A DNA stretch of 17,508 nt from NCBI GenBank assembly GCA_021545665.1, contig JAJRTX010000089.1:1-17508 (forward strand), in the 5' to 3' direction. A program made the translations under genes and the position numbers. The notes beneath the pieces are model-generated. The model did no database searches, was not told the origin of the DNA, and saw nothing but the letters and a program-made list of their open reading frames with translations. Below are positions 1 through 8,482 of this stretch, piece after piece. Numbering within the stretch: the first letter of the stretch is position 1; each line of letters opens with the position of its first letter. The DNA comes from Zetaproteobacteria bacterium (GTDB lineage Bacteria; Pseudomonadota; Zetaproteobacteria; Mariprofundales; Mariprofundaceae).

Positions 1-72
1 ATTACTGACGACATCATACTTCAGTATTTGGAGTTACACTCCGAAAGGAAACCTACCGGCATCAGCCGGTAG
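1..72 (+). CDS. 3' end of a probable IS200/IS605-type transposase (partial)
   Basis: An open frame runs from base 1 to a TAG at 70-72 and gives 23 residues ending ERKPTGISR. The stretch ITDDIILQYLEL resembles the C-terminal helix of Y1-type TnpA transposases, where a D/E-rich turn precedes an I-x-x-Y-[IL]-E helix. The stop codon lies inside a strong hairpin (49-76), as expected where an IS200/IS605 right end abuts the gene. The start and the HUH and tyrosine motifs would lie outside the window, so the family call rests on the tail and the hairpin only. It could equally be the end of an unrelated small protein. Confidence 0.42.
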   Translation: MTDDIILQYLELHSERKPTGISR

Positions 73-76
73 TGGT
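49..76 (+). repeat. Bulged hairpin at the end of the putative insertion sequence
   Basis: AAACC and TACCGGC on the left pair with GCCGGTA and GGTTT on the right, around a 4-nt loop (ATCA), leaving a 2-nt bulge (GT/TG) on the right arm. Imperfect hairpins with a bulged base at each end are what Y1 transposases of the IS200/IS605 family bind. There is no T-run after it, so a Rho-independent terminator is less likely. A related ACCGGC...GCCGGT hairpin occurs near the right edge of the window at 17416-17434. Confidence 0.5.
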
Positions 77-188
77 TTAGTCATAGTGCCTGAAATACCT
101 CAGCTATATGATACGAACTTAAGAAGAGCTATCGAATACGCACCGGCTTCGCTAATATCGGGACACTTTTAGGCTCACAGGTAGATAA
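73..188. other. Intergenic stretch between the IS remnant and the ClC gene
   Basis: This 116-bp gap must hold the right end of the insertion sequence and any promoter of the ClC gene. A TATGAT hexamer near 108-113 could be a -10 box, but no good -35 lies at the right distance. An AGGT just before the ATG at 189 is a weak ribosome binding site. I see no RNA gene. Confidence 0.4.
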
Positions 189-1976
189 ATGACACTCTGG
201 AAACAATGGCATACCAAATCGCTGGCCTTGATGCACCGGCAGGATACTCCGTATCTGGTTTCACTGGCCGTAGTGATTGGCATTCTTTCCGGTTATACAG
301 CTTTGCTGCTGCGCTTTGCTATTGAGTGGGTCAGCCTGTTCTGGACTGGTGAACGCAACTGGGGAGAGGCTCTGGATACAGTGCCATGGTATATGTATCT
401 GATTGCACCTACGGTAGGCGGTTTCATGGTTGGCTGGATTGTTGTTCGTTTCCTGCCGAATGATGAATTGCGCGGCGTATCTGGTCTGCTGGCGGATATG
501 GTGCAACGCAAGGGCCGTATTCACCATCGCCAGATGGCTACAGAAACAGTCGGTGCAGCCCTGGCCATCGGCAGCGGGGCAAGTCTGGGCAGAGAAGGGC
601 CGACCGTTGCGCTTGGCGCCTTAATCGCTTCAGAAATCGGCAGGCGACTCGGACTCTCCGAACAGCAATTACGCACCCTGATCGGCTGCGGCGTTGCCGC
701 AGGCATTGCTGCATCATTCAATACGCCCATTGCCGGCGTACTGTTTGCGCTGGAGGTTATACTGGCTGATTATGCCATCGCCACCTTTAGCCCCATTGTG
801 ATTGCATCAGTGCTGGCTACGGTGATTGCACGTTCGGAAATCGGCAATTTTCCGGCCTTCACCGTTCCTGAATATCATCTGATCAGCGCCTGGGAAATTC
901 TGGCCTATGTGGCTATTGGCGCTATATGCGGACTGGTCGCCACAATATTTATCAAATCGATGCTACCGACAAAGAACTTTTTGAAGCGGCTTGTGCCGGA
1001 CCGGAGAGCGCGCCCTGCTGCTGTCGGTTTTGTCATCGGCCTGATGGCACTGGTACTGCCCCAGGTCATGTCAATTGGTTATGGCTTTGTCGAAGATATG
1101 ATGCTGGAACGCATCAACCCCGAAATTCTTGGGATAGCCATGCCACTGGCCGTTTTTCTGGCCATCGTATTGCTGGGAAAACTGATTGCCACAGTGTTGA
1201 GCTCTGCAGCCGGTTTTCCGGGAGGTCTGTTCGGCCCGGCCCTGTTCATGGGGGCAACAGTCGGCGCGCTGTTCGGTGACATCGCCCATAGTATTTCACC
1301 GGCCTATTCTGAAAGTTACGGTGCCTATGCGCTGGTTGCCTGTGGTGCTCTGACAGCTGCGGCCCTGCAGGCACCGCTAACCATCATGTTGATCGTATTT
1401 GAAATGACAGCCGATTATCACATTATGTTGCCACTGATGGCCGCATGCAGTGTGGCAACACTGGTGACACGGAACTTCGGCCACGCGTCCTTATTTACTG
1501 AAGCACTGGAAGAGCGTGGTATTGAAACCTCATGGGGACTTGAGCAGTCATGGATGCGTTCCGTTCCCATCAGCAAGATACCATGGCGAACCATCCCCAG
1601 GGTATCCGAATACGCCCGCCTGAAAGAATTGAAACAGGTTTATACCGCCTCCGGAAAAGGGTGTGTACAGGTGGTCGATGATGAAGGCCTGATGGTGGGG
1701 ATTGTTACTTTTAGCGATTTGCAACAATGGCTTATTGATCCGGCACTGGATCAGATTGTAGTCGCCCGTGAAGTAGCCAATCAGAATGTTTTTACTCTGA
1801 CCGAGTCTGATAGTCTGCTTGAGGCGATTCGCATACTGGATCGTGAAGAGTTTGAGCAAATGCCAGTCGTGGCAGATGATAACCCGCGTCAGGTACTGGG
1901 TGTGGTATCTAGAAATGCAATCTTCTCCACTTATCACAAAATGATCGTCAAACACGGCGAAGGTGATAGGGCTTGA
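189..1976 (+). CDS. ClC-family chloride channel/transporter with C-terminal CBS domain pair
   Basis: Integral inner-membrane anion channel or exchanger of the ClC family, 595 aa. The membrane domain covers about residues 20-440. GSGASLGREGP (128-138) is the selectivity and gating motif, and E136 is the external gating glutamate. GFPGGLFGPALFMGA (around 345) is the second conserved loop, and a TADYHIMLP segment carries the conserved anion-coordinating tyrosine. A soluble part from about 465 to 590 has two CBS-like repeats (LMVGIVTFSDL and QVLGVVSRNAI), which in this family bind adenine nucleotides. In E. coli ClcA the internal proton glutamate follows LFIIE; here the motif is GVLFALEV (183-190), with valine at that position as in channel-type ClCs. 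Transported ions and coupling cannot be read from sequence. It ends 48 bp before the helicase gene on the same strand, so the two may be co-transcribed. Confidence 0.93.
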   Translation: MTLWKQWHTKSLALMHRQDTPYLVSLAVVIGILSGYTALLLRFAIEWVSLFWTGERNWGEALDTVPWYMYLIAPTVGGFMVGWIVVRFLPNDELRGVSGLLADMVQRKGRIHHRQMATETVGAALAIGSGASLGREGPTVALGALIASEIGRRLGLSEQQLRTLIGCGVAAGIAASFNTPIAGVLFALEVILADYAIATFSPIVIASVLATVIARSEIGNFPAFTVPEYHLISAWEILAYVAIGAICGLVATIFIKSMLPTKNFLKRLVPDRRARPAAVGFVIGLMALVLPQVMSIGYGFVEDMMLERINPEILGIAMPLAVFLAIVLLGKLIATVLSSAAGFPGGLFGPALFMGATVGALFGDIAHSISPAYSESYGAYALVACGALTAAALQAPLTIMLIVFEMTADYHIMLPLMAACSVATLVTRNFGHASLFTEALEERGIETSWGLEQSWMRSVPISKIPWRTIPRVSEYARLKELKQVYTASGKGCVQVVDDEGLMVGIVTFSDLQQWLIDPALDQIVVAREVANQNVFTLTESDSLLEAIRILDREEFEQMPVVADDNPRQVLGVVSRNAIFSTYHKMIVKHGEGDRA

Positions 1977-2024
1977 TACTTCACCCGGAAGAGTTAAATA
2001 ACGAGTTTATAACTATTCACTTTT

Positions 2025-4127
2025 ATGTCTGAACTGAATCGGGCGCAACAGCAGGCTGTGGAGGCCGGTGACGGGCCTCAGCTGATTCTTGCCGGAGCTG
2101 GTTCCGGCAAAACGCGCACCATTGTACATCGCATAGGTTATCTGATTGCTTCAAGAGGCATCGCTCCTCATCGCATTCTGGCTGTAACCTTTACCAATAA
2201 AGCAGCGGCGGAAATGAAATCCCGGCTGGGTGAACTGATCGGCGAAGATAACGGAGGTGTGATTTCCGGTACCTTTCATGCCATTTCACTCCGTCTGTTG
2301 CGTTCCTATGCTGATGCGCTGGCTTACCCGAGATCATTTCAGGTTGTTGATGCCGATGATCAGAAAACATTAATCAAAAGATTGTTGAAAGAAAAAAATA
2401 TTGCCGCTGATCGACTGCATCCCTCTTATCTGCTGAACTGGATTGAGCATTGTAAACATGCTGGTCTCACCCCTGATCAAGCGCCAGAGCATAGCTGGAA
2501 TAGTATTGAAATGTCTCATCTGTACAACGAATACCAGCAACAGCTCGAACAATATGAACGTATGGATTTCTCCGATCTCATTCTCAATATCGTACTGTTG
2601 CTACGCCACCATCATGATATTACTGCGGCGATATGTGCCCGTTTTGACCATGTGCTGGTGGATGAATATCAGGATACCAATCCGGTTCAGCATGAGTGGC
2701 TTACTCTGCTGTGTAAAGAGCATCGGAATGTGACTGTGGTAGGCGATGATGATCAGAGTATTTATGGCTGGCGCGGCGCGAATGTGCAACATATTCTTGA
2801 ATTTGAACGCCTTTGGCATGGTGCAACTGTGCATAGACTGGAGGAGAATTACCGTTCAACCGAATCTATTCTCGATCTTGCTAATGCCATTATCCGAAAC
2901 AATGCGGATCGCCATGAAAAAACTTTACGGCCCACCCGTGAAAAAGGCCGAACGCCACTATGGAAAGTATGCAACGATGAATATGATGAGGCACGCCAGA
3001 TTCTGAAACAGATTAAAGCATGGCATGCTCAAGGATGGGCATGGCATAACATTGCTCTGCTTTACCGTTCCAATCGGCAATCATTACCATTGGAACAGGT
3101 GTTTCGGGAAGGCAAAATTCCCTACCGCATTATAGGCGGCGTAGGTTTTTTCGAGCGTATGGAAATCAGGGATGCTCTGGCCTACTGGGCTTTGCTGAAC
3201 CGTTGCGGTGATAGTCTGCAGCTGATGCGCATCTGTAACAAGCCGAAACGAGGTCTGGGCGCAAAGGGCCAGCAACAGCTGGCTATGCAATTGGCTGCTT
3301 CAGGTTTGCGTGCTCCCGAATGGCTGGACTTTATTGCCAATGATCAGACCGAAGGTGCTGCAAAAAAACTACAGCCACTGGCTCAACTGATGATGGATAT
3401 TCGCAAACGAAACAATGCCCAGGCAGACCAGGGGTTGAACGAAGTGCTTGAGGTCAGTGGTTATCTTGAAAACCTGAAGGCTATGGGCGAAATAGAAGCT
3501 GCTTCACGAATTGAGAATATCCGCACCTTGCAAAATTATATTGAGCTTTGCATGGCCGAAAACCTGACGCCAATTGAATTCATGGATCGGGCAGCGCTGT
3601 TGCAAAGCCATGAAGAAATATCAGAAAACAGCAATCATGATGAGATTAATGCTGTAGCCATGATGAGCCTGCATCGGGCCAAGGGACTGGAGTTTGACTG
3701 CGTGGTTCTGCCCGGGATTGAAGAGGGCTTGCTGCCTCATCAACGAGCTATGGATGAAGGTGAGGCTGGAATCAGCGAAGAACGCCGCCTGCTTTATGTG
3801 GGCATTACCCGCGCCCGCGAACAACTATTATTGACATCAGCACGTTTACGTCGTTTTTTCGGAGATACACATTATCCCCTGCCCAGTCGCTTTATCAGTA
3901 AATTGCCTCAGAATGTCCTGTTTCATGATATCCCCATGCCTGCCAAAAACATTCCGGAAAATATCTCAGGCGTTAGCATTGGAAGTAGTGTTGCTCATCC
4001 AAGCTTTGGCGAGGGTGTTGTGCTTGGACTGGAGGGCGCGGGCGATGCAATTCGTATAACTGTACAATTCAGGAACTCAGGTATTAAGCGATTAATGTTG
4101 AAATATGCTGCTTTACAGGCCATTTAA
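2025..4127 (+). CDS. uvrD: UvrD/PcrA/Rep-type superfamily 1 DNA helicase
   Basis: ATP-dependent 3'-5' DNA helicase of superfamily 1A acting in repair or replication restart, 700 aa. Motifs in order: Walker A AGAGSGKT (23-30), TFTNKAAAEMK (motif Ia), DEYQDTNPVQ (Walker B, about 213), GDDDQSIYGWRGA (motif III, about 240), EENYRST (motif IV), SLHRAKGLEFDCVVLPG (motif V, about 548) and YVGITRAREQL (motif VI, about 592). The tail from about 655, HPSFGEGVVLGLEGAG..IRITVQF, looks like the Tudor-like C-terminal domain of UvrD and PcrA, which Rep generally lacks; the length also fits UvrD/PcrA. The SF1 helicase call is secure; UvrD against Rep is a judgement on the C-terminus. The ATG at 2025 has no strong Shine-Dalgarno, so a coupled or weak start is possible. 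It converges on recQ, 119 bp away. Confidence 0.95.
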   Translation: MSELNRAQQQAVEAGDGPQLILAGAGSGKTRTIVHRIGYLIASRGIAPHRILAVTFTNKAAAEMKSRLGELIGEDNGGVISGTFHAISLRLLRSYADALAYPRSFQVVDADDQKTLIKRLLKEKNIAADRLHPSYLLNWIEHCKHAGLTPDQAPEHSWNSIEMSHLYNEYQQQLEQYERMDFSDLILNIVLLLRHHHDITAAICARFDHVLVDEYQDTNPVQHEWLTLLCKEHRNVTVVGDDDQSIYGWRGANVQHILEFERLWHGATVHRLEENYRSTESILDLANAIIRNNADRHEKTLRPTREKGRTPLWKVCNDEYDEARQILKQIKAWHAQGWAWHNIALLYRSNRQSLPLEQVFREGKIPYRIIGGVGFFERMEIRDALAYWALLNRCGDSLQLMRICNKPKRGLGAKGQQQLAMQLAASGLRAPEWLDFIANDQTEGAAKKLQPLAQLMMDIRKRNNAQADQGLNEVLEVSGYLENLKAMGEIEAASRIENIRTLQNYIELCMAENLTPIEFMDRAALLQSHEEISENSNHDEINAVAMMSLHRAKGLEFDCVVLPGIEEGLLPHQRAMDEGEAGISEERRLLYVGITRAREQLLLTSARLRRFFGDTHYPLPSRFISKLPQNVLFHDIPMPAKNIPENISGVSIGSSVAHPSFGEGVVLGLEGAGDAIRITVQFRNSGIKRLMLKYAALQAI

Positions 4128-4134
4128 GTAAACC

Positions 4135-4157
4135 GATAAATCTATTTATTATTTATC
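4135..4157. repeat. AT-rich inverted repeat between convergent uvrD and recQ
   Basis: GATAAAT and ATTTATC form a perfect 7-bp stem around a 9-nt loop, just after the uvrD stop and before the end of recQ. It could act as a weak bidirectional terminator, but it has no GC stem and no clean T-run. Nothing else is evident in 4128-4246. Confidence 0.3.
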
Positions 4158-4246
4158 ACAACCCAAACTGCTCCAAGTCCAGGCAGACACTGGATCTACT
4201 TCAGGAACGCGACTTAAGAACTGGAAGTTATCGAATATTTGAAAAC

Positions 4247-6412
4247 TCAGGCCACTCCGATTCCTTCCCTCCAGGCCAGAACAAGGCGGAACTCGTCATT
4301 GGTCAGCTCAATAGAAAGGTCACGTTTGATTTCTGAAAGGGACGCATATGGATCAGCTTCACCCAGCTCTGTTATCAACGTATCAAAATTTTTGCCGACA
4401 TAAGCGGGTACATCAATATATTGGCCTGCTCGAATCAGGGCAATAAAATGTTTAAGAATGGTTTCTTTACTCACGCCTTGAGCAACAGCAATCTCAGTAA
4501 CTGACATGCCCTTGCGATACAGAGACAGGGTGTACGTCTGAGTCTCATTCGTCCCGGGGCCTTTGGCGATAAGCATAGGGATATCTTTTCCCCCGGACTG
4601 CTCTTTTCTACCTGCGCTCGTTTTGTCATGGGCCTTGATGGCTTCTACAAAAACTTTACCGTAGGCCTCAAGTTTATGCTGTCCGACACCAGATATTTTG
4701 CGCATTGATGATTCATCTGTCGGCTTACGCTGACTAAGTTCCGTCAATGTCACATCGTTGAAAACAACATGTGGAGGTAAATCTTCTTTATCTGCAAGCT
4801 CTTCACGCAAATGGACAAGTTTCTTGAACAATACTTCATCCCGAACCATTCCAAGACGTTTAAACTGCCGTTTAATGCCCGGCTGGTATTTGGCCAGCAT
4901 AACCGGTTCGCCAGTGCCAATATGCTCTGCTTTTTTCGTTGCCAGCATAGCAGCCCGTTTTGAAACATCCTGGATAAAATAACCGTGGTGAACCAATTGA
5001 CGAAGAATGGAAGTCCATTCATCGGCATTGATATCGGCACCCGTACCATGGCTTTTTACCTTGTCATGTTTATGTTCGAGAATACGCGCATTATTCGAAC
5101 CACGCAGTACATCAACAATATAACCCATGCCGAAGTGACCTTTCAGTTCACGTACGCATTGTAACACAGCCAAAGCCAACTCGGTTGCATCATAAGTCTG
5201 TGGCGGATCAAGACAGATATCACAATTACCACATGCTTCGTCCAGAGATTCACCAAAATACCCGAGCAGCACTCGACGCCGACAGGTCAAGGCCTCGGAG
5301 AATGCCACCATACTATTCAGCTTATGTACTTCTACCCGTCGCTGATCGATATTTTCAACATTCTCAATCAATCGTCGAACCAGATTTACATCGCCTGAGC
5401 CATACAACATCAGTGCTTCAGATTCCATGCCATCCCGTCCGGCACGTCCGGTCTCCTGATAGTATGATTCGATGCTCTTGGGCAGGTCATGATGAATCAC
5501 GAAACGCACATTCGGTTTATCCACACCCATACCGAAGGCAATGGTTGCGACAATAACCTTGACGCGATCGCGCAGAAAATCATCCTGCACCTTTTCACGG
5601 CTGCGCCCCGGAATTCCGGCATGATAAGCCGCCGCCCTGATGCCATGGCGTTGTAAATTCACGGCCAGATCTTCAACCCGTTTGCGTGAGAGACAGTAAA
5701 TGATCCCCGAAGCATTGGGCCAACCCTCCAGAAATTGTAATATTTGAGTCAGGGGCTGGCGCTTCTCTGCTACCAGATAACGAATATTAGGACGGTCAAA
5801 ACTGGCGACAAAACGTTTGGCTTTTTCAAGCTTCAATCGTTCTGAAATATCTTCACGTGTGTGCTCATCTGCAGTCGCAGTCAGTGCCAGCATAGGCACA
5901 TCCGGGAATATCTCTCGAAGTTCACCCAGACGTACATATTCAGGACGGAAATCATGGCCCCATTGTGATACACAATGTGCTTCATCAATGGCGAACATGC
6001 CAATTTTGATATTATTCAATTTTAGAAGAAATGTTTTGGATAACAAGCGCTCAGGTGCCACATAGAGCAAATCCAGATCTCCTGTTTCAAAGCGCGCCAA
6101 AACCTCTTTGGCCTCAGCCGCTTTCAGCGAAGAGTTATAATAGGCCGCTTTTACTCCACAAACATTTAGTGCATCCACCTGATCCTTCATCAATGAAATA
6201 AGCGGCGAAACAACAATGCCGGTGCCTTCGCGCATAATAGCGGGGATCTGATAACAGAGTGATTTGCCTCCGCCCGTTGGCATCAGTACAAATGCATCTT
6301 TACCATCAAGCAGGGAAAGAATGATCTCCTCCTGCATGGGGCGGAAACAATCGTAACCGAAAACATCCTTGAGAATTTTTCTTGCCTGTTCTGTTGCTTT
6401 TTTGGTAGCCAT
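4247..6412 (-). CDS. recQ: ATP-dependent DNA helicase RecQ
   Basis: Superfamily 2 3'-5' DNA helicase of recombination and fork repair, 721 aa. Walker A TGGGKS (46-51), DEAH box DEAHCVSQWGHDFRPEY (143-159, including the aromatic-rich loop), motif III TATAD, motif V FGMGVDKP and motif VI QETGRAGRDG. C377 with C394, C397 and C400 forms the zinc-binding site, followed by the RQC winged helix (about 405-510) and an HRDC domain (about 527-597). Residues about 623-712 (LSLYRKGMSVTEIAVAQGVS...) look like an HTH_40 domain, seen in a subset of RecQ proteins and absent from E. coli RecQ. The start is set at 6412, not at the in-frame ATG 24 bases upstream, because AGGAAAG (6415-6421) is well placed before this ATG and the encoded MATKKATEQA fits a RecQ N-terminus. 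It is divergent from hemD. Confidence 0.96.
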   Translation of the reverse strand: MATKKATEQARKILKDVFGYDCFRPMQEEIILSLLDGKDAFVLMPTGGGKSLCYQIPAIMREGTGIVVSPLISLMKDQVDALNVCGVKAAYYNSSLKAAEAKEVLARFETGDLDLLYVAPERLLSKTFLLKLNNIKIGMFAIDEAHCVSQWGHDFRPEYVRLGELREIFPDVPMLALTATADEHTREDISERLKLEKAKRFVASFDRPNIRYLVAEKRQPLTQILQFLEGWPNASGIIYCLSRKRVEDLAVNLQRHGIRAAAYHAGIPGRSREKVQDDFLRDRVKVIVATIAFGMGVDKPNVRFVIHHDLPKSIESYYQETGRAGRDGMESEALMLYGSGDVNLVRRLIENVENIDQRRVEVHKLNSMVAFSEALTCRRRVLLGYFGESLDEACGNCDICLDPPQTYDATELALAVLQCVRELKGHFGMGYIVDVLRGSNNARILEHKHDKVKSHGTGADINADEWTSILRQLVHHGYFIQDVSKRAAMLATKKAEHIGTGEPVMLAKYQPGIKRQFKRLGMVRDEVLFKKLVHLREELADKEDLPPHVVFNDVTLTELSQRKPTDESSMRKISGVGQHKLEAYGKVFVEAIKAHDKTSAGRKEQSGGKDIPMLIAKGPGTNETQTYTLSLYRKGMSVTEIAVAQGVSKETILKHFIALIRAGQYIDVPAYVGKNFDTLITELGEADPYASLSEIKRDLSIELTNDEFRLVLAWREGIGVA

Positions 6413-6601
6413 CTCTTTCCTATTACAAAAATACATCCGTGATTTCTGTATGATGAGAAAGGAAGCATACAGCTCCTTTCTTATTGTTAAATTTTAATAC
6501 GAAATATTGATTTCGCCCACTCATCCATGAGTGCAGGCACAGCATTATAGTGCCATTTTTTTCTATTGCACCATGTATGATAAAGATACGCAAGAATTAT
6601 T
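6413..6601. promoter_or_regulatory. Divergent recQ/hemD upstream region with three inverted repeats
   Basis: Promoters for recQ (-) and hemD (+) should lie in these 189 bp, but I cannot assign -35/-10 pairs convincingly. Three inverted repeats are visible. AGAAAGGA/TCCTTTCT (6456-6463 and 6474-6481) lies in the recQ leader. CGAAAT-ATTG-ATTTCG (6500-6515) is a compact operator-like palindrome. GGCAC/GTGCC (6536-6540 and 6550-6554) is followed by ATTTTTTT and resembles a weak terminator or attenuator reading toward hemD. Regulatory roles are inference. Confidence 0.4.
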
Positions 6602-7417
6602 ATGGATGAAGAAGCCTGTAAGTTGCTGCATGATTGCCACATGCAAGCAACCAGTCTTGATGGAAAACGCATCCTGCTAACCCGCGCAGAGCATCAGATG
6701 AACCATTTAAGTCAGGTGGTCCATACGTATGGTGCCATACCTGTTCGCTTCCCATGTCTGGCTGTTCACAGCCAACCGAAGGAAATTAACAAGGCTGTTT
6801 TACAGATGGATGATTACAGTGACATACTTTTCACAAGTATTAACGGCGTACAGAGTGTAGCTGCCGTAGTAGATGACTTGCAGAATATATTGCGCTTGAA
6901 ACGCGTTGCAGCTGTTGGCAAGAAAACCGCCGAAGCCTTGGGTTATGTTGGCGTGAAAACAGCTATTGTGCCCGACATTCCATCGCAGGAAGGCTTAATT
7001 CAGGCTTACCTCAAATACGGTCTGCCCCGACGTTTGATGTTTTTCAGAGCCTGTGAAGGACGCGATACACTGATCAGGGCACTGAAAGACCAGGGTATTG
7101 ATGTATTGCTGGTTCCCGCCTATCGAACTGTATGCCCACAGGATGATGCATCAGAAATTATTACGGCATTGGAGCATGCAGATATGGATGCTGTTCTTTT
7201 CGGCAGTTCAAAGGCTGCGCGTTTTTATGTTCAACGCATTGGCGATATTGATCTTGCTGGTCGCCCCAGGGCAGTTGCAATCAGCGAAAAGGTTGCCCAG
7301 GCTGCCCGCGACGCAGGTTTGGACGTGCAGATTGTTGCAAAAACCGCTAGTTTTGATGCCATGCTCAATGCTTTGGCTGAGTTTTATAAGATAAAATCGC
7401 AAAATAAAAAAACATGA
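6602..7417 (+). CDS. hemD: Uroporphyrinogen-III synthase
   Basis: Cyclises hydroxymethylbilane to uroporphyrinogen III with inversion of ring D, in the cytoplasm. The 271-aa protein opens with DGKRILLTRAEHQ (the common G-K-x-[IV]-L-[IV]-T-R start of HemD). It carries DILFTSINGVQSV (the F-T-S-x-N-[GA]-V motif) and then VAAVGKKTAEALGYVGVKTAIVPDIPSQEGLI, and its C-terminal half has AVLFGSSKAARFYVQ and AISEKVAQAARDAGLDVQIVAKTASFDAML, all typical of the two-domain fold. Sequence conservation is low in this family, but the motifs and the hemB neighbour make the call firm. An ATG at 6641 would give a start closer to the conserved region, but neither start has a strong Shine-Dalgarno (AAGAA precedes 6602). 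hemB begins 72 bp downstream on the same strand. Confidence 0.9.
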   Translation: MDEEACKLLHDCHMQATSLDGKRILLTRAEHQMNHLSQVVHTYGAIPVRFPCLAVHSQPKEINKAVLQMDDYSDILFTSINGVQSVAAVVDDLQNILRLKRVAAVGKKTAEALGYVGVKTAIVPDIPSQEGLIQAYLKYGLPRRLMFFRACEGRDTLIRALKDQGIDVLLVPAYRTVCPQDDASEIITALEHADMDAVLFGSSKAARFYVQRIGDIDLAGRPRAVAISEKVAQAARDAGLDVQIVAKTASFDAMLNALAEFYKIKSQNKKT

Positions 7418-7489
7418 TTGCGTCTGCGACTATGGGCGTGATAATGATCCGTTTGAAGTCATCACATAAGACGATGAGGAGCGCTTGAT

Positions 7490-8482
7490 ATGTCCCTGCC
7501 AGATTTAATTCATCGCCCACGACGACTGCGTCAGAGCGCAAATATCCGTCGCATGGTGCGCGAAACAAGACTTTCACCAGCTGATCTGATTTATCCTATG
7601 TTTGTCGATGAAACCATCAGTGAGGCTGTGCCCGTAATCAGCATGCCGGGCGTATCGCGAATTCCCGTTTCACTGGTCGGACAAACTGTGAAAAAAGCCG
7701 CAGCGCTTGGCATCCCCGGTGTTATTCTGTTTGGCATCCCGGCTGAAAAAGATGCTGTGGGGACAGCTGGCTGGGATGAAAATGGCATCGTTCAACAGGC
7801 TATTCGGGCAGCCAAAATAGCCAGTCCCGAGACCTGTATCATAGCTGACACATGTTTCTGCGAATATACAGATCATGGGCATTGTGGTGTGCTGCACGAT
7901 GATCAGGTTGATAATGATGCCACTCTGGCTAATTTGCAGAAAGAAGCAGTTTCCTATGCTGAGGCAGGCGTCAATATTGTCGCTCCTTCCGGCATGATGG
8001 ACGGCATGATCGCAGCTATTCGAGCCGGACTTGATGGCGCAGGTTTCAAGGATGTTCCCATCATGTCCTATGCCGTAAAATATGCTTCAGGTTATTTCGG
8101 ACCTTTCCGTGATGCAGCTGATTCCTCGCCAAGCTTCGGCGATCGTGCCAGTTACCAGATGGATCCGGCCAATCGTAGCGAAGCCATTAAAGAAGCCCTG
8201 CTTGATGTTGAAGAGGGTGCGGACATATTGATGGTCAAACCTGCACTGGCCTATATGGATATTATCCGAGAAGTGAAAAACGCTACAAATCTGCCTCTTG
8301 CAGTTTACAATGTTTCCGGTGAATACGCCATGGTTAAGGCTGCTGCCGGGAATGGCTGGATTGATGAGAAACGTGTTGTATTGGAAACCATGCTTGGCTT
8401 CAAACGTGCCGGTGCAGATCTGATTCTAACCTATCATGCGCTGGACGTTGCCCTCTGGTTGAGCAATAATGAGGACTCATGA
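7490..8482 (+). CDS. hemB: Delta-aminolevulinic acid dehydratase (porphobilinogen synthase), zinc type
   Basis: Condenses two 5-aminolevulinate molecules to porphobilinogen; 330 aa, the usual length. The two Schiff-base lysines are K197 in [17 protein letters not shown] and K250 in [25 protein letters not shown] (120-133) holds three cysteines (C122, C124, C132), the active-site zinc-binding version of this motif; magnesium- or potassium-type enzymes have DVALDPYTSHGQDG-like residues instead. The start has a strong Shine-Dalgarno, GAGGAG at 7476-7481. The stop overlaps the hemX start (ATGA at 8479-8482), which suggests translational coupling. The leader from 7418 contains GATAATGAT (7440-7448), half of a Fur-box-like sequence, without a matching second half. 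Confidence 0.97.
   Translation: MSLPDLIHRPRRLRQSANIRRMVRETRLSPADLIYPMFVDETISEAVPVISMPGVSRIPVSLVGQTVKKAAALGIPGVILFGIPAEKDAVGTAGWDENGIVQQAIRAAKIASPETCIIADTCFCEYTDHGHCGVLHDDQVDNDATLANLQKEAVSYAEAGVNIVAPSGMMDGMIAAIRAGLDGAGFKDVPIMSYAVKYASGYFGPFRDAADSSPSFGDRASYQMDPANRSEAIKEALLDVEEGADILMVKPALAYMDIIREVKNATNLPLAVYNVSGEYAMVKAAAGNGWIDEKRVVLETMLGFKRAGADLILTYHALDVALWLSNNEDS

Noticed and set aside
5185..5556. 123-codon plus-strand ORF inside recQ
   Set aside because: It lies wholly antisense to conserved RecQ helicase and zinc domains and shows no recognisable family.
7440..7448. GATAATGAT upstream of hemB as a Fur box
   Set aside because: Only half of the 19-bp consensus is present; the rest (CCGTTTGAAG) does not match, so iron control is not supported.
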